Shown here piece after piece: positions 7,814 through 15,430 of a DNA stretch of 20,482 bases. The notes beneath the pieces are model-generated. The model did no database searches. It was not told the origin of the DNA and was given only the letters and a program-made list of their open reading frames with translations. The stretch comes from Prorocentrum cordatum. Lineage: Eukaryota > Sar > Dinophyceae > Prorocentrales > Prorocentraceae. The position numbers and the translations under genes were made by a program. Where the stretch lies: the NCBI GenBank assembly GCA_963575745.1, contig CAUYUJ010006532.1:32501-52982 (forward strand). Direction: 5' to 3'. Numbering within the stretch: the stretch's first letter is position 1; each line of letters starts with the position of its first letter.

Positions 7814-8058
7814 ACAGTGGAAACCCATGCCAAGGAACACCCTGCTTGCCTCCAGGGTGCCCTGGGTTTCGTTGGCTTCGATGGCTTTACTGTGGAAAGC
7901 GCGACGTTCCCACACCAAAAAGCAATGGACGTCCTGGGGTCTCAGGGTTGGGCTTCTTGTGGCAGGTTTCTTGTGGTCGAGCTCCTCTACACTTCCGCTC
8001 TCCCCGAGCGCCCTCCCCGCGAGGAGCCCCGTCCGCCCCGGCAGCACCACGCCCACCT
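7814..8058 (+). repeat. Duplicated intron-end plus exon segment, copy 1
   Basis: The segment matches 11297-11550 at high similarity from ACAGTGGAAACCCATGCCAA through the C-rich acceptor region and into the exon (GAGCCCCGTCCGCCCCGGC). A piece beginning CAGGGTTGGGCTTCTTGTGG also recurs 116 bp further on (7943 and 8059). The exon was duplicated together with its upstream intron flank. Confidence 0.9.
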
Positions 8059-8062
8059 CAGG
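8024..8062 (+). CDS. Exon F1: short exon or pseudo-exon, duplicate of exon F2
   Basis: It encodes SPVRPG and STTPTSG in the correct phase to follow exon D. The 5' joint is good (CCCGCGAG|GAGCCC, phase 2). The 3' end is doubtful. After TCA GG| the sequence becomes a tandem copy of the upstream intron segment, and although GTTGGG could be a donor, no downstream acceptor restores the module register convincingly. It may be a dead duplicate of F2 that is skipped. Confidence 0.42.
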
Positions 8063-8142
8063 GTTGGGCTTCTTGTGGCAGGTTTCTTGCGGTCGAGCTC
8101 CTCCTGCAACAGCGCGAGGTCTCATAGATGAGTCTGCGTCAA

Positions 8143-8535
8143 GGGGGGCGCTCCGCTGGGCCCCGCACGGGCGCAGGAGAGCGGTGGCGGCGCCACGGCT
8201 GGGATCGCCCAAGAGAGGGCGGGGTCTGGCTTTAAGTCGGGCGTGCCCCTCTACAGGAGGAATCTTCAAAAATAGTCAAAAATAGTCTGTGGAAGATGTT
8301 TCGACTAGTTTTGATTTTTTTCCACCCCAGCATTTTTCTTCCAAATCTGCTTGTAGGAGGACATGCCCGACCTAAATCTAGCTTGGTCTGCCTGAGGGGA
8401 AATGCCGCCCGTGCCCTCATGCGCGCAGGAAGGCGGGCGGCAGTTGCAAGTTCGGCGCCACCAAGCGAGGGAGACGAGACTGAGTTGGCCGCGCGCAGGG
8501 GTGCGCTCCGTTGGACCCCGCAGGGGCGCAGGAGC
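8143..8535. repeat. Direct repeat flanking MITE-C copy 2
   Basis: GGCGCTCCGCTGGGCCCCGC.. followed by GGGCGCAGGAG (about 8143-8180) recurs diverged at about 8498-8535 as GTGCGCTCCGTTGGACCCCG.., on either side of the MITE-C element. It may be an older duplication. Confidence 0.65.
8231..8377. mobile_element. MITE-C copy 2
   Basis: Left end TTTAAGTCGGGCGTGCCCCT, CTACAGGAGGAA; right end TTGTAGGAGGACATGCCCGA, CCTAAA. AT-rich interior with TTCAAAAATAGTC repeated. Same family as 2005-2193. Confidence 0.85.
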
Positions 8536-8904
8536 TTGGGCGACGCTTGCAATCTTGGCGCACCTTGGGAGTGAGGTCCAGTTGGAGCTGCGCAAGGGTC
8601 AGGGGTAACGTTCGGGGGGATGGGCTCAGAGGGGAATGCATCGACACCCAGTCGCTCACTGATCGCCGTTTGGAGCCTGATGGCTCACCCCGCCCAGGAA
8701 AGTGCTGATTAGCTATCGGGGTCCTGTCGCCGATTTATCTGCTATGTATCGCCGATTCCAGGTCGATGCTCTCCGAGAGCCAGCCCCCCACCCCTGACGT
8801 TGCCCCTCAAAGGGGTGCTGCGCTGGATCCCCCGGGGGCGCTTGAAAATCATTATACCGGAGAAAAGCCCCAATCAGAGTCTTTTTTAATCTTACAGTCT
8901 GCGA

Positions 8905-9152
8905 GGGCTATGAAGGCCATGAGGTCTCTAGGGCTATAGGGCTATAAGGCTATATGGCTATAGGGCTGTAGGGCTATAGGGCTGCAGGGCCATAGGGCTA
9001 TAGGGCTGTTGGGCTATAGGGGCTATAAGGCTGTAAGGCTATAGGGCTATGCGGCGACAGGGCTACAGGGTTGTAGGGCTGTAGGGCTATAAGGCTATAG
9101 GGCTATGAGGCTATAGGGCTATAAGGCTACAGGGCTATAGGGCTATGGGGCG
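8905..9152. repeat. 8-bp satellite (GGGCTATA)
   Basis: About 30 units of AGGGCTAT and variants (AAGGCTAT, AGGGCTGT, GGGCTACA, GGGCGATA). Unit slippage and base changes are scattered throughout. It is not the TTTAGGG or TTAGGG telomere unit. Confidence 0.93.
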
Positions 9153-9154
9153 AT

Positions 9155-9245
9155 AGAGCACCTGGGCACCCGGGCACCCCCGGGCATCTGCGGGCACCCC
9201 CGGGCACCTCGGGGCACTCCCGAACACCCGGGCACCCGGGCCGGC
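9155..9245. repeat. GGGCACCC minisatellite
   Basis: Degenerate tandem of CGGGCACCCC / CGGGCATCTG / CGGGCACTCC units of 8-10 bases directly after the 8-bp satellite. Confidence 0.85.
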
Positions 9246-9412
9246 CACCGAAATCGGCGACGCATCTCATCTAACCATATGAATCCGCTAGGACCCCTAC
9301 AGAGGCAAGCTCTGATTGGGGAAGTATACAGCTCTGACCAGAAAGGTCCAGCACGAGCAAGCACACAAGAGAGGATCTGATCTTGGAGGGATGACCAGCA
9401 GGGATGGATAAT

Positions 9413-9535
9413 TCCGGGGGAGGAGGATGAGGAGGATGATAAGCAGGAGGAGGAGGAGGAGGAGGAGGAGGAGGAGGAGGAGGAGGAGGAGGAGGAGGAG
9501 GAGGAGGGAGGAGGAGGAGGAGGAGGAGGGGAGAG
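9413..9535. repeat. GGA microsatellite
   Basis: Nearly pure GGA triplets from about 9445 to 9530 with a degenerate start. The reverse-strand poly-Ser/poly-Leu frames are artefacts. Confidence 0.96.
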
Positions 9536-9939
9536 CAGTAAGTGCTCTGGTGTCACATTCCAGACTGAAGGACCAAGCCAAATGATCAACATGCTGCTGA
9601 GTCCCTCGACTTTGGACTTTCGCTCAGTCTCGTGAGTTTGTGCTAGCCAACAGGACCTTTGCAGTGATGGAACACGAGTGCAGCTCTCGGTAGCCAGGCA
9701 ATAGCAGTGCTGCCCAGACTGAGGCGCGGTGGTTGAGTAGCTTATTGACGCGCCCCGCGCTGGGAACAAACGCCACGCCCCAGCAGTGACCTCACACGTG
9801 TTCGGAGGTGGAAGAACTAATACAACAGCAACGGAGGCCAACCAATTCATATCAGGTGCCACTGGGATACGTCGAGACGCTCGCCGTGCAGGTGCTTACG
9901 TCCGATATGCCTCCGCCCATCGCGCTGGTGCGATCGTGG

Positions 9940-10525
9940 GTGAAGAGGGGGAGGGAGAAACCAGGAGGGCAGGGAGAGAGGGAGAGAGGGAGGGATGGAG
10001 GGAAGGAGGGAGCAGGAGTAGGAGGAAAAAAAAAAGGGAAAAAAAAAAAAAAAAAAATAGGAGGAATAGGAGGAGGAGAGGGAGGGAGGAGGAGGAGGAG
10101 GGAGGAGGAGGAGGCGGCGGGAGGAGGAGGGAGGAGGAGGGAGGAGGAGGAGGAGGAGGAGGAGGAGGAGGAGGTAGGAGAGGGAGGAGAGAGGAAGAGG
10201 ATGAGGAGGAGGAGGAGGAGGAGGAGGAGAGGGAGGAGGAGGAGGAGGAGGAGGAGGAGGAGGAGGAGGAGGAGGAGGAGGAGCAGGAGGAGGAGTAGGA
10301 GAGGAGGAGAGGAGGAGAGGAGGAGGAGGTGAGAGGAGGAGGAGGAGGAATAGTGGGTGGGGAGGGGAGGGAAATCGGCAGAGGAGGACAGGGCTGGGAA
10401 GAGGAGGGGCAGGAGGGGGGAAGGGCATCGTTCGGAGGGGAGGGGGGGGAATGGAGAGGCGGAGGGGAGGGATCGAGGGGAGAGGAGGGAGCGCCTGGAG
10501 GGGCCCCGGAGATCCGACGCTCCAG
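9940..10525. repeat. Long homopurine tract
   Basis: Nearly 600 bases of A and G on the + strand: GGGAGA-type, an A-rich core at about 10026-10056, then GGA triplets. Strand asymmetry is extreme. No coding signal. Confidence 0.95.
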
Positions 10526-10529
10526 AAGA

Positions 10530-10695
10530 ATTGGAGCGCGCGGCTTTGGCTGCTTTCGGCCTCCGCGGGCCCTCGCCGGGCCTCGGGATCGTCAAAACAC
10601 AGCTCAGGACGGAAAAGCGGCCCCAGGGGAGTGGTTCAGACTTCCGGAGCCCACGCCTCGACGAAATCGGAGCAGCCGGACGTCTGGGATGGCCC
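10530..10695 (+). repeat. DR-A interspersed repeat, copy 6
   Basis: TTTCGGCCTCCGCGGGCCCT, GGGCCTCGGGATCGTCAAAA, CAGCTCAGGACGGAAAAGCG, GGAGCAGCCGGACGTCTGGG. Confidence 0.85.
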
Positions 10696-10853
10696 AGGTG
10701 AGCGAGGTGGACGGGGCTAAGGGGAAGAGCTCAGGCATCCGCTGGGACTGGGGGGGAGGGGAGGCAGAGGGGGAGGGAGGGACGGGGGAGACCGAAAGGG
10801 GGAAAGCCGTGTGTTTCAGTCCCAGCCCAGCCTGCGGGAAACGACGCTCCCAG

Positions 10854-10930
10854 CTTTATGGCGTGCAGACCATGGCGAGTTCGGTGCCAGCATTGGACCT
10901 CATGTCGCTGGGCAGCGCCACACCAGCGAG
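10854..10930 (+). CDS. Exon E: Pro/Gly-rich 12-residue-module protein, 5' limit uncertain
   Basis: It encodes LYGVQTMAS, SVPALDLMSLG and SATPAR, a degenerate but in-register unit. The donor is CCAGCGAG|GAGCCG, a GA donor in phase 2. It joins exon F2 as PAR|SPVRPG. The ten bases GCGAGGAGCC occur intact at both ends of the following intron. The 5' edge is not settled. CTCCCAG|CTTTAT gives the right register but lacks the G after AG that the other acceptors have. Similarity may extend upstream to about 10822 (SPACGKRRSQLYG aligns by length with SPLRPGPSTPLYG). The frame hits a stop (TGA at 10938) just past the donor, as expected for intron sequence. Confidence 0.6.
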
Positions 10931-11509
10931 GAGCCGATGACTGCGACGGCGCCAATTGTCGAGGATGACGGTTATGATGGCGACGACGGTGACGACGATA
11001 TCGTGGCTGTCTTCGAGGGCGAGGACAGAGATATCGAGGAAGGTGAATACAATGACCCATGCAGAGCACAGCAGATGTGATGATGGTAATGATGACGATG
11101 GTGGTGGTGAGGGTGACGACGACGGCCATGACGACGACGGCGGCAGCGATGACGATGGTGATGATGTGCAAGAACGGCTAATAATATCATGATGCGAAGA
11201 AGACGAGGACGACAAGGAGGGCGAAGACCAAGACGGGTGCAATGGCCACATCGACGTGCAGCGCCCTCTCTCGGAGGGCGCCCACCAGCCCACCATACAG
11301 TGGAGACACATGCCAAGAAACACCCTGCTGGCCTCCAGGGTGCCTCGAGTTTCTTGGGTTTTGATGGTCTTGCTGTGGAAAGCGCGACGTTCCCACACCA
11401 AAAATTACTGGACGTCCTGGCGTCTCAGGGTTGGGCTTCTTGTGGCAGGTTTCTTGTGGTCGAGCTCCTACTGCACACTTCCGCTCTCCCCGAGCGCCCT
11501 CCCCGCGAG
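10931..11509 (+). other. Inferred intron E-F2 with GAC/GAT repeat
   Basis: 579 bp. The first part (10945-11225) is an irregular GAC/GAT/GGT triplet repeat. The rest is the second copy of the duplicated intron-end segment. It is bracketed by the exact ten-base direct repeat GCGAGGAGCC. Confidence 0.7.
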
Positions 11510-11550
11510 GAGCCCCGTCCGCCCCGGCAGCACCACGCCCACCTCCGGCA
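11297..11550 (+). repeat. Duplicated intron-end plus exon segment, copy 2
   Basis: Partner of 7814-8058, colinear from ACAGTGGAGACACATGCCAA to CACCACGCCCACCTC. Similarity stops within the exon, where F2 continues with the true module sequence and F1 falls into a tandem copy of intron. Confidence 0.9.
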
Positions 11551-11588
11551 TGACCGCTCCCGGACCGCCGCCGCCCACCTCGGACCCC
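11510..11588 (+). CDS. Exon F2: Pro/Gly-rich 12-residue-module protein, internal exon
   Basis: It encodes SPVRPG, STTPTSGMTAPG and PPPPTSDP. The acceptor CCCCGCGAG|GAGC completes the Arg codon from exon E (or D). The proposed donor is TCGGACCCC|GTCCCC, a GT donor in phase 0. Joined to exon G (|GTC AAC TCG GGC) it reads TSDP|VNSG, the expected end of a DPVxxG module. GTC is repeated at both edges of the 3.8-kb intron. Past the donor the frame loses the module pattern within a few residues. Confidence 0.78.
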
Positions 11589-11682
11589 GTCCCCGGGCCT
11601 CGGCGGGCAGAGCGCGCCGGAACGCCCGCGCGCCGCTCCCTTTCTCCTGGGGCGACGCGCCGCCGTCTTTCCCCTTCCCTGT

Positions 11683-11930
11683 TCGAGTAGGGGGGTTGAC
11701 TGCAGAATTGATGTTTTGGATCCGCGCTGGGCTCCCCTGGCAGCGCCTGCGGCGTCGCCACTGACGCGCTCCGCGCGCCAGGGGGGAGGGGTCAGCGTAG
11801 ATCCAAGAAGTCCGCGCGCAACCTTGCTGCGTTTTTCTGTGTTTTGTTTTTGTTTTTTTTCCACTTCTCCCACACTCGACGAGAAAGTCCATCTTGGGGT
11901 AGACCAGTGCTGTAGATGATCCCTACTCGA
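11683..11930. mobile_element. IR2 inverted-repeat element, copy 2 (contains HP copy d)
   Basis: Left end TCGAGTAGGGGGGTTGACTG, AGAATTGATGT; right end GTCCATCTTGGGGTAGACCA, GTAGATGATCCCTACTCGA. TCGA at both ends as in copy 1. The arms are separated by HP sequence, the reverse of the nesting seen at 6606-6953. Confidence 0.8.
11714..11860. mobile_element. HP foldback element, copy d (left arm truncated)
   Basis: Inner stem GGATCCGCGCTGG / CAGCGTAGATCC. Apex hairpins TGGCAGCGCC-TGC-GGCGTCGCCA (11738-11760, two mismatches) and TGACGCGC-TCC-GCGCGCCA (11762-11780, one mismatch). The outer left arm is missing. The right arm reaches TCCGCGCGC and a T-rich tail. Confidence 0.75.
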
Positions 11931-12009
11931 CCTATGGCGCGCGTCCTTTCCCCAGCCTTTTGCCATCTGCCCGCTCTGCCCTCTCCCTCCCTCCCTCCCC
12001 TACCCTCTC

Positions 12010-12169
12010 ACCTTAGGAGGAACATATTCAAGAATAGTTTTACCACAGTCTGGGGACGATTTTTCGAATATTTGCTGGGCTATATTGGATCAGTTTTGGC
12101 TATTTTCCGGGGGCATTTTTAAATTTTTCTTCCAAGATCCGCCTGCAGGAGGACGTGCCCGACCTAACT
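12010..12169. mobile_element. MITE-C copy 3, flanked by a 10-bp direct repeat
   Basis: Right end GCCTGCAGGAGGACGTGCCC, GACCTAA; left end degenerate (TTAGGAGGAACATATTCAAG). CTACCCTCTC occurs immediately outside on both sides (12000-12009 and 12170-12179) and is a candidate target-site duplication. Confidence 0.72.
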
Positions 12170-12227
12170 CTACCCTCTCGCGCCCTCTGCCCGAGAACCC
12201 AGCGTCGGGCTTCTGTGCTCTGTTTGT

Positions 12228-12245
12228 CTGTGCGTGCGTGCGTGC

Positions 12246-12295
<50 letters not shown>
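12228..12295. repeat. CGTG/GT microsatellite
   Basis: Starts as GCGT tetramers and becomes pure GT for about 44 bases. Confidence 0.96.
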
Positions 12296-12296
<1 letters not shown>

Positions 12297-12485
12297 GCCC
12301 CGCTCTGAGCGGGCCCGGCTTCGTCTCCCTCCTGCCACCGCCGGGGGCGGCAAGAGGGGGGTGATGACTAGGGGGGGTGGATATCATGGCGGGGCCATGA
12401 TGTTTCCCAAGATTTCATGGCGCCTCTTCTTATTGTGAAGGCCTGACGGCCGGTGCCGCCGACCCTGAAAGACATCGACGACGAC

Positions 12486-12720
12486 CAGGAGGAGAAGGAG
12501 GAGGAGGAAGAGGAGGAGGAGGAGGAGGAAGAGGAGGAGGTAGGAGGAGGAGGGAGGAGGGAGAGGCGAGATAAGGAGGAGGAGAGGAGTAGGAGGAGGA
12601 GGCAGGGAGGGAAGGGAGGAGGAGGAGGAGGAGTAGGAGGAAGAGGAGGAGGGAGGAGGAGTAGGAGGCGGGAGGGGAGGAGGAGGAGGTAGGAGGAGGA
12701 GGAGGAGGAGGAGGAGGACA
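12486..12720. repeat. GGA-rich purine tract
   Basis: Imperfect GGA/GAA/GTA triplets. Frames on both strands are open only because of the three-base period. Confidence 0.95.
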
Positions 12721-12965
12721 AGGACTCCCCCCTGGGACCCCCCCCTGGGGAGGAGGACCGGAGGATGACCGGCGTGGGAGAGGGGAGGGGAGGGGGAGGA
12801 GGACCCCCAGGGACGGATGCGTATCTGACTCTCCTCCTCCCCCCTGGGACTCCTCCCCACCTGGGGAGGAGGACCCGAGGAGGACCAGCGCGCGGGAAAA
12901 GGACCGGCGTGGGAGAGGAGGACCCCCAGAGGCGACACGAATCTGACCCTCCCCCAGGACCTCCC
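12720..12965. repeat. 135-bp imperfect tandem duplication
   Basis: GACCGGCGTGGGAGAGG at 12767 recurs at 12902, each followed by GAGGACCCCCAG and a TCTGACTCTCC/TCTGACCCTCC segment. The region also carries CCCCCTGGGGAGGAGGA palindromic pieces. Confidence 0.8.
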
Positions 12966-13081
12966 ACCCACCCGCCGGGGAAGGGACAAAGGGAAGGGGC
13001 TTCCATTTTGACGTATGTAATGAGTACGTGGATGGAATTCCCTCAAGCTGCGAACCCGTTCCCCGAAGGAGGAAAGGTGCT

Positions 13082-13100
13082 TTCTCTCTCTCTCTCTCTC
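13082..13100. repeat. CT microsatellite
   Basis: About nine CT units. Confidence 0.9.
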
Positions 13101-13299
13101 CCGACGAGAGAGGAGGATGGGAAGGAGGGGACGAAAGAAGGCTCCCCGTCGACGGGACCAGACAGACGCCCCACACGCGCCGACGGGGTCGGCGGATTTC
13201 ATTACGTCCCTGGCCCCCCCTGGGCCGCGCACATGCCGCCGGTCATGATTTGCACTCCCCCTTCTTGGACGCCCCCCTCTTGGCCGCTCCCGACACCGC

Positions 13300-13420
13300 T
13301 GGGCGTTCCTCTTCTCTCCCCCGTGCACTGCGGCCTCACTCGCATTCTTATGCCCTGCTGGTGCTCTTCCGCCAGCGCAGTCACTCTACCTTGCCGCCGA
13401 CGCATATATATATGTGTGTG
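13300..13420 (+). repeat. Dispersed repeat, copy 2 (partner at 4795-4900)
   Basis: Shares CCGTGCACTGCGGCCT, CATTC, TTCCGCCAG.GCAGTC and a trailing TGTGTG stretch in the same order as 4795-4900. Confidence 0.7.
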
Positions 13421-13656
13421 TTTTGGGCCTGAGCTCGAAAGAAGGAACGCCGTAAGCATAACAACTTTTGTCGTTGTTTCTTCTTCTATGGGCGTTTCTG
13501 TTTTTGTGTACCTCTTGGCGGCTCTTCGTGCCCGCGCTCGACAGGCAGGCCAGGAATGGACCCCGGGAGGGGACCCCAGGATCGGCCAGGAACGAAGCTC
13601 CGGCGAGGCCCTCTCCGTGCCTCCCGCCTCCCCCCCCCCGAGCCCCACCCCCCCAG

Positions 13657-13760
13657 ACGTCCGGCTGCTCCATTTTTTTCCGAGGCGTGGGCCCCAGAGG
13701 TTTGGACCACTTCCTTGCGAGGAAAATCCTGGGCACCTCGCTCGGCGCCCAATAGTTTCT
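13657..13760 (-). repeat. DR-A interspersed repeat, copy 7 (reverse, truncated)
   Basis: CAGACGTCCGGCTGCTCCAT, GCGTGGGCCCCAGAGGTTTG, GGACCACTTCC; the rest of the element is missing or diverged. Confidence 0.75.
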
Positions 13761-13785
13761 CATCTAGGTCGCGCGGCGATGTTCC

Positions 13786-13862
13786 GACGTAAACCCGACC
13801 TGAATCCGATGTAAAACCGACGTGAACCCGACGTAAATCCGACGTGGATCCGACGTAAGTTG
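13786..13862. repeat. 12-bp tandem repeat (CGACGTAAAYCC)
   Basis: About six units: CGACGTAAACC, CGACCTGAATC, CGATGTAAAAC, CGACGTGAACC, CGACGTAAATC, CGACGTGGATC. Confidence 0.9.
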
Positions 13863-13884
13863 GGTCTCAAGTTGCCGCGTGAAG

Positions 13885-14285
13885 CCTCCAGGATTTTCTT
13901 CATAAACTTTCTCAGGGCTGGTCTTTCCTCCTCGGTCGTTGTTGGACGGCCCCAAGGCCCGGCGAGGGCCCCTGGAGGCCCGCTCCAATTTTTCTTCGGA
14001 GCGGCGGATCTCTGGCGTGGGCCCCAGAGGCCTGGACCACTTCCCCAGGGCCGGGTCTTCCTCCTCCGTCGTTGTTGGACGGCCCCGAGGCCTGGGAAGG
14101 GCCCCCGGAGGCCGAACATTGCGAAAAACTTCCCGTCGGGATTTTTTCACAACGCGAGGGGGTCTGGGTGCGATGGGCGGGAACCTCAGCCGTTGTTTGA
14201 CGGTCCCGAGGCTCGGCGAGGGCCCCCAGAGGCCTGCTCCAATTTTTCTTGGAGCGTCGGCTCTCTGGGCCTGCTCTGCCGCCCC
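13885..14285 (-). repeat. Cluster of three reverse DR-A copies
   Basis: Three consecutive pieces (about 13885-13990, 14010-14160, 14175-14265) each contain GTTGTT.GACGGCCCC/GACGGTCCC, GGCGAGGGCCCC.GGAGG (or a variant) and a CCAATTTTTCTT.GGAGC end. The middle one is the most complete, ending in TTCCCGTCGGGATTTTTTCA. Confidence 0.85.
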
Positions 14286-14451
14286 TTCCTCTCGCCGCCC
14301 GCCGAGCAGCCAGCCTGCACGCATGCGCTGGCTTGAGCGCGACGATTCTCTCGCACCGTCTGCGCTGTGGTCAGGGGCCGTCGTCCCAGGGTGCTGCAGG
14401 GGTTGTCGTTCGAACGGGGGCTGGAGTTGCTGTGGGGGTCGTCGTGGGAAT

Positions 14452-14645
14452 TCGACTAGGAGGTCGATAGCAGAATTGACCTACCCCCGTTTTTTTTGTT
14501 TCTTCTTCTTCTTCTCCCGTCGATCTACGAAGCTCGTAGATCAAGACTTGCGAACATCGGCGGAATGGGCGCGTATTTTTTTGATTTGTTCGACGAACGA
14601 GTCACATTTTGAGGCTCAATGATGTCGTTGATCTCCTACCCTGGG
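14452..14645. mobile_element. IR2 inverted-repeat element, copy 3 (diverged)
   Basis: Left end TTCGACTAGGAGGTCGATAG, CAGAATTGACCTACCCCC matches the IR2 left arm. The right end CATTTTGAGGCTCAATGATG, TCGTTGATCTCCTACC is its diverged complement. The interior has TTC triplets and a GATCTACGAAGCTCGTAGATC hairpin in two overlapping halves (ATCTACGA / TCGTAGAT). Confidence 0.65.
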
Positions 14646-14819
14646 ATTGGTGGCCGAACTGGTTTGACCCACCTCGAAGGAGAAGCATCGGCACAAGCAT
14701 ATCTCGGGGGGGGTCCTGTTTTTTTGATGCCCAGGATGGGGGAGACGGGCGGGGCACCCTTGATAATCCATGACGAGTGTTTGGTTGATTCTTCCCACTT
14801 CGTGCTTGGGGCATGAGCT

Positions 14820-15115
14820 GTTTGGTCAGCAAGGCAAAGCAACGTCAGCTCAAGGAGCGAAGCAGTGTTACGACATCAGCACATACACGCGGATACAAGG
14901 GCAGGCGCACGTCGCACTGCCGCAACGCAAGGCTGAGCACCGAAACAACACATTCAAGGCGAATGAGGGGAAACTGCAATGTTGGAAGGGCAAGCATACG
15001 CCAAGGTAAGCAATGCAATCGGCAATCAACTATCAGCGCAAGTCAATCGAGCATCGCGAGCGAACGCAAGTCAAACGGCAAGGCAAAGCCAGGCTAGGTG
15101 AGGCGAGGCAGAACG
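14820..15115. repeat. GCAA-rich degenerate short repeat
   Basis: Many scattered GGCAA, GCAACG and GCAAGTCAA words (AAGCAATGCAATCGGCAATC and similar), like 3338-3500 but more diverged. No gene supported. Confidence 0.6.
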
Positions 15116-15430
15116 AAGAAACACAAACACAAGCGACTATCTCCAACTTGTATTGATGCTGCGATCCACGGTCTATGGAGTTAAAAATGCCTCTTTGGGA
15201 TCGCGGCGATGTCCACCGTTTTGGGCGAATCAGGTTGTTCGTTAGTCGCAGTTGCGGTGGTCGAGATGGATTGGCGCGCGCGCGCTCGCTTTCCCTGCTG
15301 AGTGAAGCCACTGCGCGTGATTGGTGCAACACTTTGGGGCACAGTACATTGACACACAGTGGTTGAACCGTTGCATTGGGCGTTGTTTCGGATGCTGCCG
15401 CTTGCCGCAGCCAGCGTGCGCGGCAGACAG

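Larger units (their letters stand above)
7095..8023 (+). other. Inferred intron D-F1
   Basis: 929 bp. It holds a complex palindrome (7240-7445), a DR-A copy, then ordinary sequence. Its last about 210 bp are duplicated before exon F2. It ends in a C-rich tract and CCCGCGAG|G. Confidence 0.6.
8063..10853 (+). other. Repeat-rich stretch between exons F1 and E
   Basis: 2.8 kb with no supportable gene. In order it has a tandem piece of the F-segment, MITE-C copy 2 between two similar 40-bp flanks, ordinary sequence 8560-8900, the 8-bp GGGCTATA satellite, a GGGCACCC minisatellite, a GGA tract, about 240 bp of ordinary sequence, a long purine tract and a DR-A copy. Confidence 0.6.
11589..15430 (+). 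other. Inferred long intron F2-G
   Basis: 3.8 kb, no supportable gene. It holds IR2 copy 2 with HP copy d inside, MITE-C copy 3, a GT tract, a GGA tract and 135-bp duplication, a CT tract, a dispersed repeat copy, a cluster of reverse DR-A copies, IR2 copy 3 and a GCAA-rich stretch. It ends GGCAGACAG|G, with only a modest pyrimidine tract. Confidence 0.6.

Noticed and set aside
8757-8816. Possible extra exon between F1 and E (CCAG|GTCGATG.. with a QPPTPD reading)
   Set aside because: It gives a correct-length 12-residue step to Asp after F1, but it lacks the other module marks (Tyr, Arg, RPG) and does not restore register into exon E. Too weak to call.
8905-9152. Interstitial telomere repeat
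   Set aside because: The unit is an 8-mer AGGGCTAT with many variants, not TTTAGGG, TTAGGG or a close relative.
9786-10428. Arg/Glu-rich and Ser/Pro-rich frames on both strands
   Set aside because: They are products of the homopurine tract. Equally long frames occur on both strands.
10945-11225. Asp-rich acidic protein from the GAC/GAT repeat
   Set aside because: The triplet repeat is irregular, has stops in the Asp frame, and lies inside an intron bracketed by an exact ten-base repeat.
15359-15430. Upstream extension of the large + frame to 15359
   Set aside because: It begins at GTG, not ATG. The sequence before 15431 has no module pattern, and the CAG at 15428-15430 makes a good splice acceptor.
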